Origin: Cryptomeria japonica
Taxonomy: Eukaryota; Streptophyta; Pinopsida; Cupressales; Cupressaceae
Length of the DNA stretch: 64,000 nt
Direction of reading: 5' to 3'
Assembly: GCF_030272615.1 (NCBI RefSeq)
Contig: NC_081409.1
Coordinates: 528,606,291-528,670,290, forward strand
Position numbers and translations under genes: made by a program. The notes under the pieces were generated by a model. That model was given only the letters and a program-made list of their open reading frames with translations, searched no databases and was not told the origin of the DNA. Below, one piece after another: positions 23,983 to 35,460 of the stretch. The first letter of the stretch is position 1; each line of letters begins with the position of its first letter.

Positions 23983-24124
23983 AGTTATAAATACCTTAAT
24001 CTACCTTTAGGATGAGTGTTTGAATGAACTGCTTCACTTTTCACTAAGGATGCCTTCGCTCAAGATTTTTGCACTCTCTGGAGATTTGAATGCTTGGTGA
24101 ATGAAAAAGGAGCCAGAACACTTG

Positions 24125-24133
24125 CTTTATAAT
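24125..24133 (-). promoter_or_regulatory. Internal TATA box before ORF2 of C1
   Basis: ATTATAAAG on the minus strand lies 151 bp before the ORF2 ATG, between gag and ORF2, followed by TGTTCTGGCTCC. Element G has CTATAAAATT at 150 bp followed by GGTTTTGGCTCC. The shared box, downstream block and spacing suggest that ORF2 has its own promoter. Confidence 0.5.
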
Positions 24134-24323
24134 GTTATTTCCTTCAACTACCACATTTAATGCCTGTCGGTTAAGTCAAAACTTAACTCATCTGCCGGTA
24201 AGGAAGTAATCCAACTTCTCACCATCAACCGAGGGTAAATTAGCATGTTTTCAATTTGTTGCCATACCCCCAAGGGATTATTTTTTAGTTAGATGAAGAA
24301 TCTCCTAGTAGTGGAGTGATACT

Positions 24324-25397
24324 CTATTCTACTGGTGGAGGAGTATTCCCATCAACATTCTGATCTGACTTTCTAATCCATTGCTTTGAGAATTCTCGCT
24401 TTACCTCTTCAACTTTTTTTTTACCTTTCAAGCTGGGTCCTTTGTTATTTGTCAGTGATGTCTTACTTCTAGAAAATTTTGCAATATGTCCAATCTTGTT
24501 ACAAGCATAACAAGTCACATTGTTTTTTTGAATAGCTTTCCCATATCCTATGCTGGTATGTGTTCTGCATTGATTAGATAGATGTCCAAATCTTCCACAA
24601 ACATAAAATCTTACATTCATTCTGCAATTTTCTGAATTATGATCAACTTTGTTGCATTTAGAACATTGACCAGTGGGTGCATTAGTGTTCAGATAATTTC
24701 TAGATCTACATTGATTTTCTCTATGACCATACTTGTTATAGTTAAAGTATTTCCCATTAAATTTGTAAGTATTAGGTTGTCTTACCAGTTTGTTGTGATC
24801 ATGATTGTTTGCAGTACCGAAGCTTTCACCAACTTCAAAGCCAAGGCCATTTGTATTACCATTAGGTTTCTAATTCTTCAGCATGTCATCAAATTCTTCT
24901 GAACTTTTCTTGAATTTCTCCTTATGTTGATTTGCAGTAGCCAATTCATTTTCCAAGAAATCTTTCTATCTCATGAGTTCAGTTTTATCATCTTCTAAGT
25001 GAATTAGATCTATTTTTAGCATATCATTCTCATGACTAAGTCTTAGATTTTCATTTGCAACATCATTGATTCTTCTGTTCAATTCATCTTCATTCTTCTT
25101 CCGATTTTTAGTCTCTTTACAAAATCTCATAGTCATATCCTGCATTTCATTCTTCATTGTACTATTTTCTTGTCTTAGTTTGTTCACCAGATCATTAAGA
25201 GTTTCCTTTTCATCATCATCATTCTACATCTTTTCATAAAGTTCTCTTCTTTTGTTTCTTGCAATAGTGATATTTTCTTGAATTCCTCGAATGATATCCT
25301 ATGCAGCCTTCAAATCATCTTCAAGTTTGATATTCTTCACTTTTTCTGCATCATAGTCTGAAAGAGCTGTTTCCAATTGCTTTCTCAAGTTTTCCAT
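24324..25397 (-). pseudogene. gag of element C1, one frame with four TAG stops
   Basis: The frame runs from ATG 25397 (MENLRKQLETALSDYDAEK) to TGA-side end 24324, 358 codons, with TAG at 25299, 25224, 24966 and 24870. In element G each of these codons is Gln. Residues 1-200 are coiled coil. Four CCHC knuckles follow: the first has two Cys to Tyr changes, the second has Asp for Gly, the third is intact (CYVCGRFGHLSNQC shifted by one residue), and the fourth has lost its last Cys (CNKIGHIAKFS). The role would be RNA packaging. Confidence 0.8.
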
Positions 25398-25468
25398 CTC
25401 TACCAGTGTCAGAATCTTCCTCAAGCTGTTAGGATTTTGAAAATAGAGGACCAGGCTCTGATACCAAT

Positions 25469-26231
25469 TGTTATGATTCCCAAAGATATTGAGAGGGGGG
25501 GTGAATTAGTATCTGACTAGTGAGTGTATTTTTTGAACTTATTATATGAAAAGCATAACTGTGTACCGGTAAACCAAAATTAATGCAGTAAATAAGAATA
25601 ATAAGCACAACATGAAAGACACACCACAACACAATATTTTAACGAGAAAACCCAGTGTGGGAAAAAACTCAGTGGGATTTGTGACCCACAATATTCACTT
25701 ACTGGCCAATAAGAGAATATTACTATTTATAATAGGGGCCTGCACATGCAGGAAGGCCAAGTGCCTAGAGCTCACTGCTCAGTTACAAAAGAAGTCACAC
25801 TGACTTACAAAAATGGATTATACAAATCCAATGTCATGTACTTCTTCAGATCAGCATCTGCTATGCTAGGTTCAGTACTAGTTTAAGCTCTGTAATAATC
25901 ATAAACCCTTATCCAAGATCTGCCTTACAATTTGCACATTAGGTCTGCAATAATCTAACCATATCCTTATCCACTTCCTATATCCTACTTACAAATGGTC
26001 TCTAAGATCTTATACTTATATGAGTCTTATTACAATCCACCATGTCGGCTTACAAAAATATTTTACAATTAAATACAAAATACAATTAAACAAAATTCCT
26101 ATCGGCCATGGTGCCGATAATCAATCTTTTTTGTGCCGGTGTCTCCCGGTAACATATGATTGTAAGGTTGCCATCAATGACAATACCTTCAATCACCTAC
26201 AATTTCTCATTGGAGTGTGCATTTGCCAACA
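25469..26231 (-). repeat. 5' LTR of element C1
   Basis: This is a 763-bp copy of 19453-20253, about 40 bp shorter. It ends at the TTGGG target duplication. The primer site GCTCTGATACCA (25455-25466) is two bases away. Confidence 0.9.
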
Positions 26232-26236
26232 TTGGG

Positions 26237-26734
26237 AAAATAAACAGGAATATAAAATTCCTTGGGAAAAGGGGGGAGAAATTTGAATTTCAAACTTAAG
26301 GATTAAAAAATTCCAAAATAAGGATGCATTGAGGGATTCAAAGAAATTTGAATTTCTTTGAGAGACTCAATGTTGATGTGGCATGAGTGGGAATTAAAAA
26401 TTGGAGAACAATGATAAGCATGATTATGAGAGATTCTAGAAGGACTAATTAGGCTAAGTGGGATTAGGAAAAGTGATTTGTAGGAATCACATGACTAGGT
26501 TAATTAATTAGAATTAATTAACTGAGTGGGTTTAGAGGAAATAATTATTAGAGGGGACTTTAGAAGAATAGGGGAATAATTAATTTATTTGATAAATTAA
26601 TTATTGGACAATAGTGACAAGATTAATTAAATTAGATTTAATTGATTCTGAGAGGAATAAGGATATTACAATTAAAGTCAATTAATTATGTTGATAGGCT
26701 TAAATTAATTAAATATTAATTTCAGGTGTCTACA
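26237..26734 (-). repeat. 5' LTR of element B, second part
   Basis: It matches 10449-10945, starting after the duplicated TTGGG and ending GGTGTCTACA before the target duplication CTTCT. Confidence 0.9.
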
Positions 26735-26739
26735 CTTCT

Positions 26740-27356
26740 ATCAATATTCTTCATATCTCTAAGTTCAAGAACACCCCTGGGATGTGTTCCATACATAATT
26801 TGGAAAGGACTTAACCCTTTACTTATGTTCACAGAGTCATTATAGGAAAATTTTGCCTATGGAAGAATGGTATCCCAAGTAGTTCCATGATCCTTGGTCA
26901 AGCACCTTAACAATTTTCCAAGGGACCTATTTATTACCTCAGTCTACCCATCAGATTGAGGATGATAAGAAGAAGAGAAAGACAAGTTAGTCCCTAACTT
27001 ATGCCATAAAGTTATCCAAAAATTTGGATCCCTGTCCGAGACAATGCTCAAGGGTAACCCATGAAGTCTAGCAATTTCCTTGAAGAATAAACCTACAATA
27101 TTAGAAGCATCATGAGTAACTTTGCATGGCAAAAGTGTGCCATCTTTGAAAACTAGTCCACCACAACATATACACTATCATACCCTGATTTAGTCCTAGG
27201 AAGGCCTAAGACAAAGTCCATGCTGACCGAATCCCAAGGTTTTCTAGGGATTGGTAAAGGAGTATAAAGACCTACATTTGAACTTGTGCTTTTAGCCCTT
27301 TGACACCCCAAAATTCTGAAACAAATTTCCTCACATCTGATTGCATTCTTAGCCAA
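26740..27356 (-). pseudogene. Integrase core of chromovirus C
   Basis: The minus strand gives [20 protein letters not shown], then a stop, then PCKVTHDASNIVGLFFKEIA and LHGLPLSIVSDRDPNFWITL with SSSYHPQSDG. MDF and SDRD supply the two Asp of the DDE triad. Typical gypsy text (KGLSPFQIMYGTHPRG) follows up to the insertion of element B at 26734. Stops interrupt it. Confidence 0.85.
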
Positions 27357-27745
27357 AAATAGAATCTTCTAATCAACTCAAGTGTCTTATCAAGTCCAAA
27401 ATATCCTGAAAAACTCCCACAATGCTTTTCTTTGACAATATTCTCCCTCATTGAGCAATTAGGAATACAAAGCTGACTATCCTTGAAAAGTAAACCTTCT
27501 TGAAGCATATACTCAGAAAAATCAATATGATACCTTTCATTCATAGCTTGACAAACCTCATAAGCCTCCTTGAAATCTGCATCTTCTTGGTACATATCTT
27601 TCATAGCATTGATCCCCATGCTTTCCAATTGAATCTCTTGGATTACCAAGTTCCTCCTACTAAGAGAATCTACAACTTTATTTGCCAATCCTTTCTTATG
27701 CTTGATAGTGAATGTGAAACCTTGAAGGTACTCCATCCATTTCAT
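27272..27745 (-). pseudogene. RNase H end and integrase zinc-binding region of C
   Basis: The sequence MKWMEYLQGFTFTIKHKKGL followed by ANKVVDSLSRR is the RNase H to integrase junction. [19 protein letters not shown] with VRKFVSE is the HHCC region. One zinc His is replaced (SGYFG for GHFG) and the Cys pair is lost by a frameshift into the frame at 27356. Confidence 0.8.
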
Positions 27746-27766
27746 GTTCCTGTGATTGAGTTTCTC

Positions 27767-28303
27767 CTACCTATTCAAAAATCTTACAGCATGGTTATCA
27801 ATGTATACAACAAATTCCATAGGCAATAAATAATGCCTCCATTTCCTAAGAGATTGCACCAAAGCATACATCTCTAGATCATAGGTTGAATATTTTTGTT
27901 TTTCTTTATTTAACTTCTCACTGAAAAAGGCCACAGGTCTACTCTCCTGACTCAAGACTCCTCCTATAGCCTTCTTAGATGCATCACATTCAATAGTGAA
28001 AACCTTATGAAAATTAGGGAGGATTAAGATGGGTTGCTTTGCAATTTTTTTTTTCAAGAACTCAAAAGACTTATTAGCTTCATCATTCCAAGCAAATTGG
28101 CACTTTCTTCCACCCTTTATGGTATCTATCATAGGCGTACTAACCCCACTGAAATTTTTAATAAAATTACTATAAAAGCTTGCTAAGCCATGGAAAATTT
28201 TTACCTCACTTGCAGACCTAGGTGTTGGCCAATTGAGGATTTCCGCCACCTTATATGGATCCATTCTCAGGTTACCTTTGGAAACAACAAATCCAAGAAA
28301 CAC
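27767..28303 (-). pseudogene. Reverse transcriptase thumb and RNase H of C
   Basis: MFLGFVVSKGNLRMDPYKVA, then ILNWPTPRSASEVK and FHGLASFYSNFIKNFS, is the gypsy RT thumb. RNase H follows, with FTIECDASKKAIGGVLSQ, YSTYDLEMYALVQSLRKWR and FVVYIDNHAV, supplying the D-E-D acidic residues. Confidence 0.9.
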
Positions 28304-29123
28304 TAGTTCTTCCTACAAGAAAACACATTTGTCCAAGTTGATCTTCAGCTGCTCCTCATGCAACCTTTTCAACACCAAATCCAAGTGCATTAGATGTTCA
28401 TTTATATCTTTACTGAAAATCAGTATATCATCCAAGTATACTACCACAAAAATGATTGATAAAGGGCTTAAGAACCTCATTCATTAACCTCATAAATGTA
28501 CTAGGGGCATTGGAAAGCCAAAATGGCATTACCATCCACTCAAATAAACCTTCATTGGTTTTAAATGTTGTCTTTCATTGGTCTCCATCCTTGATCCTAA
28601 TTTGGTGATAACCACTTTTCAAGTCTATTTTGGAGTAATAGTTGGCCCCTCCTAGACAATCCATCAAATCCTTTATTCTTGGCATTGGGAATCTATTTCT
28701 TATTATTATCCTGTTAATAGCCCTAGAATCTGTACACAACCTCCATGTTCCTTCTTTCTTAGGAGCTAACACTGTGAGGACTGCACATGGACGTATACTC
28801 TTTCTAATGAACCCTTTCTCTAGCAATTCTTGGATTTGTCTTACAACTTCTGCATTTTGTTCAGGGGTCAGTTTATAGGCCACCTTGTTAGGAAATGTAG
28901 CACCTGGTATAAGGTCAATGCAATGAATGATTTCTCTTTGAGGAGGTAAGGTATCTGTGGTACTGTTTGCAACTATTCCCTTATACTTATCTAGCAGATC
29001 TTGAACCTCCTTAGGACCTACTTTCCTCTTTTCCTCTTGGCTCTTAGATTGCTTCTTAGGTTCATCCTTAGGCTTGACAACTATTGCAAAGCAAGGGGTA
29101 TCCTTCTCCTTCAAATCTTTCAT
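28304..29123 (-). pseudogene. Reverse transcriptase palm of C
   Basis: It contains GFIRKSIRPCAVLTVLAPKK, TWRLCTDSRAINRII, RFPMPRIKDLMDCLGGANYY and SKIDLKSGYHQIRI. A Trp to TGA stop lies at 28575-28577. The YLDD catalytic motif is at 28427-28438, in a phase shifted by an extra base in the A-run at 28448-28452. The enzyme copies element RNA to DNA. This copy is dead. Confidence 0.9.
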
Positions 29124-30034
29124 GAACTCCTTACTAGCATGACACTAGTCACAATATGCTTATCCTTACTGTCATCTGGGAGAGGGGTCATGGTGAAGTT
29201 CTCTCCATTTTTTTTGATGGTATAGAAACTGTTACTACCTTCATGCCTAGAATCTATGTCATATTGCCAAGGCCTACCAAGTAACAAATGACAAGCATCC
29301 ATTTCTACCACATCACACAACACTCTATCCTTGTATCCACCAATTGAAAAGTCTACCCAAACTTGTTCACTAATCAACACTTGTTGTCCTTTTTTTAACC
29401 AAGATACTTTATAGGGATAGGGATGAGGTATTCTTTGCAGGTTAAGCTTGGTGACCATTTCAATAGAAGCTATATTGTTTGTGGACCCAGAATCTATAAT
29501 GACTCTACAAACCTTACCTTGTACCTTGTAGGTGGTTTTGAAAAGAGATTTCCTTTGAGGTGGTTCCTTGCTGATAGGCTCCTTCAAGAGTGTCCTCTTG
29601 ATCATCAAGAGCTCTCCTTGCTCCAGGTCTATAGCTCTTGAAGTTGATGTGTGGTAGGAGGTCATACTTTGACTATCTTCTTCTTGAATCAAATATATTG
29701 TTCTTTCACCCTCTTGACTACCATTTCCTTGCTTCTCTGGACATCTAAAGGATTGATGTCCAACATGGTTACAAGAGAAACACCTACCAATGAAAACACT
29801 AGGTCCTCTTCCACCAAACCTTCCTCTACCACTTGCTCTTCTTCCTCTAAAACTACCTTTGTTCCCTGATTCTCCTTCATCTTCCTGGCTGCTTGTTTCT
29901 CTTTGGGGTTTAGGATATGATCCTCTACCATTGAATCTTCCCTTACCTCTAAAATTTATACCCCTTCCTCTATTATGGTGTTCTCCTCTCCTCTTTTTCT
30001 TCTCCTCAATTCTAAGTGCCATTTGATAACACAT
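29120..30034 (-). pseudogene. Gag C-terminus, zinc knuckle and protease of C
   Basis: After an Arg/Gly-rich basic tract comes one CCHC knuckle, CFSCNHVGHQSFRC. The aspartic protease follows, with VIIDSGSTNNIAS and LLLGRPWQYDIDSRH. The knuckle binds RNA and the protease cleaves the polyprotein. The frame is open for 304 codons and is joined to gag by a phase change near 30030. Confidence 0.9.
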
Positions 30035-30758
30035 GCACTGATTCAGGATTAAATAAACTTAGTTCATCTTGAATGTTGAACTTAAGGCCATTCATGTACC
30101 TTGCTAGCTTTTGTGTCTCACTCTCCAGCATCTTTGCTTTAAGTGTCATTTTATGGAACTCCTCGGTGTAAGCACTAACATCCAAATCTTTTTTCCTCAA
30201 GTTTTTTAGTTTCCTATGTAGGATTATCTCATAATCCTCAGGGACAAATTGCTTCTTAACTTTTGCCACCATCTTCTTCCATGAAGTGATGGAGTTCTTA
30301 CCTTCCACCACTCTTTCCCTTTGTAGGAAATTCCACCAACTAAGGAAAGGACCCTTCAATTTTCACTTAGGCACCTTCACTCTTTGGTTATCTACCACCT
30401 CCTCATATTCAAAATAGTTTTCTAAGGCCTCAATCCAATCCATGCACTCCTCTAGATTCATCTTTCCTTGAAACACGGGTAATTCAGCCTCAGTGTCCCT
30501 TCCACCTACTCGCTTAAGGGCCTCAATAAATTGCCTTTGATCTGCAGGTACAACTCAATTCTCTCCTTCTCCTCCTTCTTCTTCTTCTTCAGAGTCTGAG
30601 ACAACTTCTTTCCCAACCTAATCCTTCTTCAACTTTTCTATTTTTGCTTCCATATTTCTATTCTTGGCTATTTTCTCCCTCGCTATCCTACCCAATTCTA
30701 AATTGGTGACTCTAGAGGGTATCTCCTCTTCATTTTGTCCCTCTTTCCCATCTCCCAT
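30012..30758 (-). pseudogene. Gag N-terminal part of chromovirus C
   Basis: The start is ATG 30758 (MGDGKEGQNEEE), 30 bp after the primer site. Stops break the first 130 codons. KGPFLSWWNFLQRERVVEGK and SITSWKKMVAKVKKQFVPED match the retrotransposon gag core. LQ-type matrix and capsid functions are assumed from the family. Confidence 0.8.
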
Positions 30759-30786
30759 GATTTAAACTCTTCCTAAGATTCTTCTA

Positions 30787-30800
30787 TGGCTCTGATACCA
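30787..30800 (-). other. Primer-binding site of chromovirus C
   Basis: TGGCTCTGATACCA is the complement of TGGTATCAGAGCCA, the initiator-Met tRNA primer, directly at the LTR edge. Confidence 0.85.
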
Positions 30801-32220
30801 TCACACTCACCTTTCCCTCTTCCAATCTCAAGCCTTTAAAGGCTTCAACTCACACCAAAACCAAATTTGAGATTATACCCCTCACAAGGGTTGGAACACA
30901 CCTTTCCAGTGTTTTTAGGTCCTGACAAAACCTTTCACAACTTTCTTTCTTCACAAGAGTAATGACTTTGCTCTTTTACCCCTAGTCACACCTACCTGAC
31001 TAGTAGCCCTATTTTCCTTCTTTTTTGGTCTTTACTCCAAAAAGTGCCAAAGAAGGCCCTAAAAAAATTTTAGTTTCAAATACCCTTTATGAACCTCTTC
31101 CAAACTCCAAAGAATTAGACCTCAACCCTTCTCTAGAACTCCTAGGTACCTACTTGGGTCACAGACCTAGTTGATCAAATTAGGCCTGGGTTGCAAAGGA
31201 AGTGTATGGCAATGGGATCACAAGGAAGGTAAAATGCTTCAAAGGGATTTTAGAAGGTCTAAATACACCAATTAAATCATCTAACTCCCTTTCCCACTGA
31301 TACCCATCTGGAAATCAATCAATCTTTGATTGTTCTAATCTAAATCCTCACAAAGTTTAGACTAGGTCTTAGTGGTAAAAATACAAAACCAACTCCTTTG
31401 ATATTGCCCCTTTGGAATCTCATAATAAACCCTCCTAATTTTCATTCTACAAATGGTCATTAAAAACCAATGACTATATTGTAAGCTAGGGCATCATCTA
31501 TACGACACCTTAGGAAAATGGAGGGTTTCGGACCTGCTGAGAGTAAATTGTCAATATCTTCCTTGAAAAACCACTTCAAGAGGTCAGACCAGGTTCATTT
31601 GAAAGTTAAATTAGTTATCTTTCTTAACAAGAAAAAATTTCACAAAACCATTCAATTCCCTATATGGACAGTACAGAAATGCAACACAGTTCTGGAAAAA
31701 TCAGATTTGTTTATTCCAAACACTCCACCAAACTTCTCCAAATAATCAACCACTATCAACAACCTTTCTTCTTCAGTTGTAAAAGAATATATGGGATCCT
31801 ATAATTTACCACAACCAATTTTTAAATGGTTATGACCATTGCGGATAAGTTTTATTCCAACCGGCAACTTTTGAAAAGTTGCTTGACAACAATGACAACA
31901 ATTGTGCAACTTTTGCAAATTTTAATCCCTAAACACCTAAACCTTGTCAAACACATCCAAGGTCATCATTATCCTTCAAAACACCTAAGACAACATTCTA
32001 GGACCATAAAACACAAAAAATCATAATTCAAGCCCACATGGCCTAATAGACCTCTAGGTTTATATGTGCACCTGAGAGGTTATTGACCACACAAAGGCAT
32101 TTTATTACATCCAAGGTGATCTTTGAGATCCAACCCATTGTTACAACACAAGTAAACACAAGACAATCACTAGACACCCCTAAGTCATGAAAACACTCTG
32201 AAAAGTAGAGGTTCCCTACA
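30801..32220 (-). repeat. 5' LTR of chromovirus C
   Basis: This 1,420-bp LTR is colinear with 8005-9409. It starts TGTAGGGAACC on the minus strand. The flanking CCACT at 32221 has no visible partner because the other edge of C was lost when D inserted. Confidence 0.85.
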
Positions 32221-32479
32221 CCACTAAGATCATGGAATAAGGTACTAGATACATCTATCAAGATTCCCTTAGCTCCGCAACACAAACTATTCAACTAAAA
32301 TGAAATACCGACCAAAATGCTAACCTCTATCAGATGCCTTATTCTAGCTCAGTGGACTTAACCAAATGTTTATTTTGTCTTCTGGTAGGATCAGATCACA
32401 CACTGCAGATAGAATATTTGATATGGGTTTCCATCAATGACAACATCTGACTACCTATATAGTCTCTTTTCAACAGTAC

Positions 32480-33500
32480 AGATGCATGTATCAAGTCTCA
32501 ATGAATCTAACACTATTTACATTTCTTCACAAAGTGATAGGCATCTTTTTCAATAGTGGGCTAGTAGTATCCAATCCTCATAATTTTCTTAGCTAGGGTT
32601 GGACCACTAGAGTGAGCCCCACATATACCCTTGCATAATTCTCATAATACAATTTAGAATTTGTTGTGCTTTAGACATCTATGGGGAGTACCATCTAGAC
32701 CTCTTTGATATCTAGGGCATTAGTGATGATAATATAATGAGTCTTGATGGATGAAGGTGTGACATTTATTGTTAGAGATGTTGGGTGGGATAATGTTGTT
32801 GTGAAGGTAGTTTTAGATGTCACCATACCAAGGAGAATTAGGACCAAGAAATTTCACATAACAATTTAGCCTGAGGGACCTCATAGGCGGGAATCAAGAG
32901 ATGTTCCACCAAGAACTCATAACATGTAGAATTATGTGGCATATATAAGAGAGATGTGATAACATCCATGGAATTAGTAGATTTATTATTTATCCTTTAG
33001 ATTTTGTCAAAAGTGATCAAGGTGAAAAACTTTTTGAAGTCATCAACCATTCATTTAAAGGGTATGAGTTTCTAATCCTTTCTCTAATAATCACCATTCA
33101 CTTATTGAATGACCAATTGGGAATCACCATAAATTTATATCCCATGTATCTTTTGATAAAAAAACATCCTAAGCCCTATGATAAGTTTCCCATACTCTAA
33201 AATGTTTCTTGTACAAGGGAATGCTAATCGATATGATCTAGGAATATAATCCCCTTATGGTTTGGTGATTAAGATATCAACACCCACTCCATGTTGTATA
33301 AAAGACCTATCAAATTATAACTGCCATAATTATAGTCATGATGTAAAATATTGACTCATCTATAAAATAAAAGTAATGGGTGATCATCGACCATAGGTGC
33401 ATCTGCAAGTTTATCTATTATAGCATGTCCTTTGATGGCTTTTATTTCAACATATTCAGTGTCAAACTCATTAAGTGTTATAACCCTCAAATTCAAAAGA
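32480..33500 (-). pseudogene. Degraded gypsy RNase H and integrase fragment
   Basis: On the minus strand, VEIKAIKGHAIIDKLADAP is the end of gypsy RNase H, and KGICGAHSSGPTLAKKIMRI with GYYWPTIEKDAYHFVKKC is the integrase HHCC zinc region. The text fits the Tat/Athila side of gypsy. Many stops and phase changes interrupt it and no LTR could be assigned. Confidence 0.7.
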
Positions 33501-35460
33501 AATTTTTGGTGCACATGTGAAAATAAAGATTATACGCATTGATTTTCCCCTACAATTGCTTTTGCAAAATGCCTTAGGGTTTGGATTTAAGCCTCACCTT
33601 GGTTTTAAGGTGCTTTCAAATTTCTCTTTGGTAGGTTTTTATGTTTTCTCAATGACCTCCTTTTTCGATCAACCTTGGCTTAAGTTGTTCTTTCATGGGT
33701 TTTAATTGTTCACCACCAGCCGTATGCTCTAGTGCTTTCACTTTAGTTGATAATTATTGCATATTATGTATCTTAAGTCTTTCATTCCCTTCATAATGTT
33801 TAAATATCCTACACCTAGTATTTGGCCCCTTTCCACGATGCCCTAGGGACATGACTTATCTGCACGTACTTTAAGTTGTTTTTAAGTCAACCTCAATTTT
33901 AATGGTTCCTTACACATTGAGATGTTGTGCACACCATTTTGAGTGTCTAAATTCCAACTGATGTAACTTAGGACTCAGTGAGATAAGGGAAAGTGTCTCA
34001 CTAAGCTCCGAGAAGTATTACCTGTTGTAGAAGAAATATCAACCCAGGTACTCAGTGAGGTGTTTCAAAGCTCTCACCGAGTCTTGAGTCTTAAGGATGA
34101 AGCATGGGAGTCAAAGAACTCAGAGCTTAGTAATGTTTTTCTTATGCTCGAATGAGTGTCTGAGGAGGGTGACCATAGGAAGACATGTGGAATAACTTGT
34201 CACTCGCTAAGAGGTTTCCACTCTTCTAAATGAGTTCCCATGTAAATGACCGAAGGGTGTTCTATCAGAAAATGAAGTGTCTATCATGTTAACTCAAGAC
34301 TGGATGAGACATCTTATGGGATTTCATTGAGTGCCTAAGAAAGAGAAACAAAATATTGGTGGTCTCAAAAGCCAAAGATCATTGTGCATTTGGTAAGGCT
34401 TTAGATGACTCTCGGCTGGTTTGATTAACAAAGGCCCTCTCTATCAAAAGAAGTTTGAATATTTTTTAGTCACTGATGCTTTTGATTGAGGGAAAAGATT
34501 TGGAAGGATAACACACAAAATTGACGACAAAGCAACAAGCTGAGAATGTGATTTTTGTGGCTGGAAAGCAAGAAGATCCCAATGAATTACCTATAAAAGA
34601 TCATTGTTAGAGGGGATGATTAGAGGACTTTATGTGTGATAAGATCAAGGAAGAACTTCAATGGCATGAAAAGTTACATGGGTACAGATGATGGATTATT
34701 CTTGAAGGAAGAATTGAATTGGCAGTTAAGTAATAATAGAAGATAAGTTCAAATCACTTGAAAAGACAAAAATAAAAAATGATGCTTTATATGCATGGTA
34801 CAACAAGCTTGGCTATATTTAGAGCTTTTGAACTCAAAGTGTCAAGTTTTTTCTTAAGTCAATGATTGATGAGTTGTTCAAGAAGCATTATAAGTATTTC
34901 CCTCTATGTTTATTTGAGAATAGTTTCAAAAATAGAAAGCCTATCTATAGAAACAGACTGTGTATTTACAAGATGTAAGTTCAATGACACTGGGTGGAGA
35001 ATATTACAGTAAACTACTTTGTAGCTAAAGGGATATTGAAAGGCAACTAAATTTGCAAAAATCCTTTCAAAAGTGACCTACACTCATCCCTTCATTGTCT
35101 GATGAATAGGAGGCAAAGGGTCTGGGGGGGAGAACAATGAGGATAGGGAAGAGTTGGCTCTAGCAAAGAGCCCATTTAATTCAAATTGATAGCTAAAGCT
35201 AGACCCCCTATTTCGATTACAACATTTCTCTATGAGGTCCTCTGCTAGTTTGTATAGTGATAATCTTGCATCCCCAATGTCATTAGTAATGTGATGGTGG
35301 CACAACTCAAGCAGTTGGTTTTCAACAACATTTTATTCTTCACTAGGATGGTTTCTAGTGTACATAGTCTAATATGTTGTCCTTTTCTATTTTAGGTTTC
35401 ATATTAGGAATATTTCCTTTCCATGCATGTAAAAAAAATACATTTCAATTGTAAACAACC
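33501..35460. other. Unassigned AT-rich sequence
   Basis: No domain is seen on either strand. ACTCAGTGAG and its complement recur near 33970-34080. It may be LTR of the Athila-like element that follows, but no edge was found. Confidence 0.3.

Larger units (their letters stand above)
19453..26231 (-). mobile_element. Element C1: complete gag+ORF2 Copia-type element without pol
   Basis: This 6,779-bp element is flanked by perfect TTGGG (19448-19452, 26232-26236). The LTRs are 19453-20253 (801 bp) and 25469-26231 (763 bp). The Met primer site is GCTCTGATACCA at 25455-25466 and the purine tract (minus CCAAAGGGGGAGAT) is at 20254-20267. The 5.2-kb interior is filled by gag and ORF2. No protease, integrase, reverse transcriptase or RNase H motif is seen and there is no space for them. 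Gag-only elements of this kind are known (TR-GAG type). The large second ORF is the unusual part. Confidence 0.9.
10022..26734 (-). mobile_element. Element B: large non-autonomous LTR element with P/S/N-rich ORF
   Basis: The LTRs are 10022-10945 (924 bp) and 19026-19452 joined to 26237-26734 (925 bp). They start TGTAGACACC and end CCCCTCTTCA on the minus strand, with target duplication CTTCT. A purine tract CAAAGAGGGGCAAAA abuts the left LTR and a primer site TGGCACACCCGGTGGGACCC lies 3 bp inside the right LTR. These ends recall the Tat/Ogre side of gypsy, which is inference. The internal 8.1 kb includes a 1.58-kb solo LTR and contains no reverse transcriptase, protease or integrase that I can see. 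The only sizeable frame is low-complexity. This fits a large retrotransposon derivative mobilised in trans. Confidence 0.85.
8005..32220 (-). mobile_element. Element C: chromodomain Ty3/gypsy retrotransposon, split by nested insertions
   Basis: On the minus strand the order is 5' LTR (32220-30801), Met-type primer site, gag, zinc knuckle, aspartic protease, reverse transcriptase, RNase H, integrase, chromodomain, purine tract and 3' LTR (9409-8005). Gag-protease-RT-RNase H-integrase with a C-terminal chromodomain defines gypsy chromoviruses. Element B interrupts integrase at 10022-26734 with target duplication CTTCT (10017-10021 and 26735-26739). Without the insertion, C would be about 7.5 kb, normal for the class. 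It carries stops and frameshifts and is dead. Confidence 0.9.
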
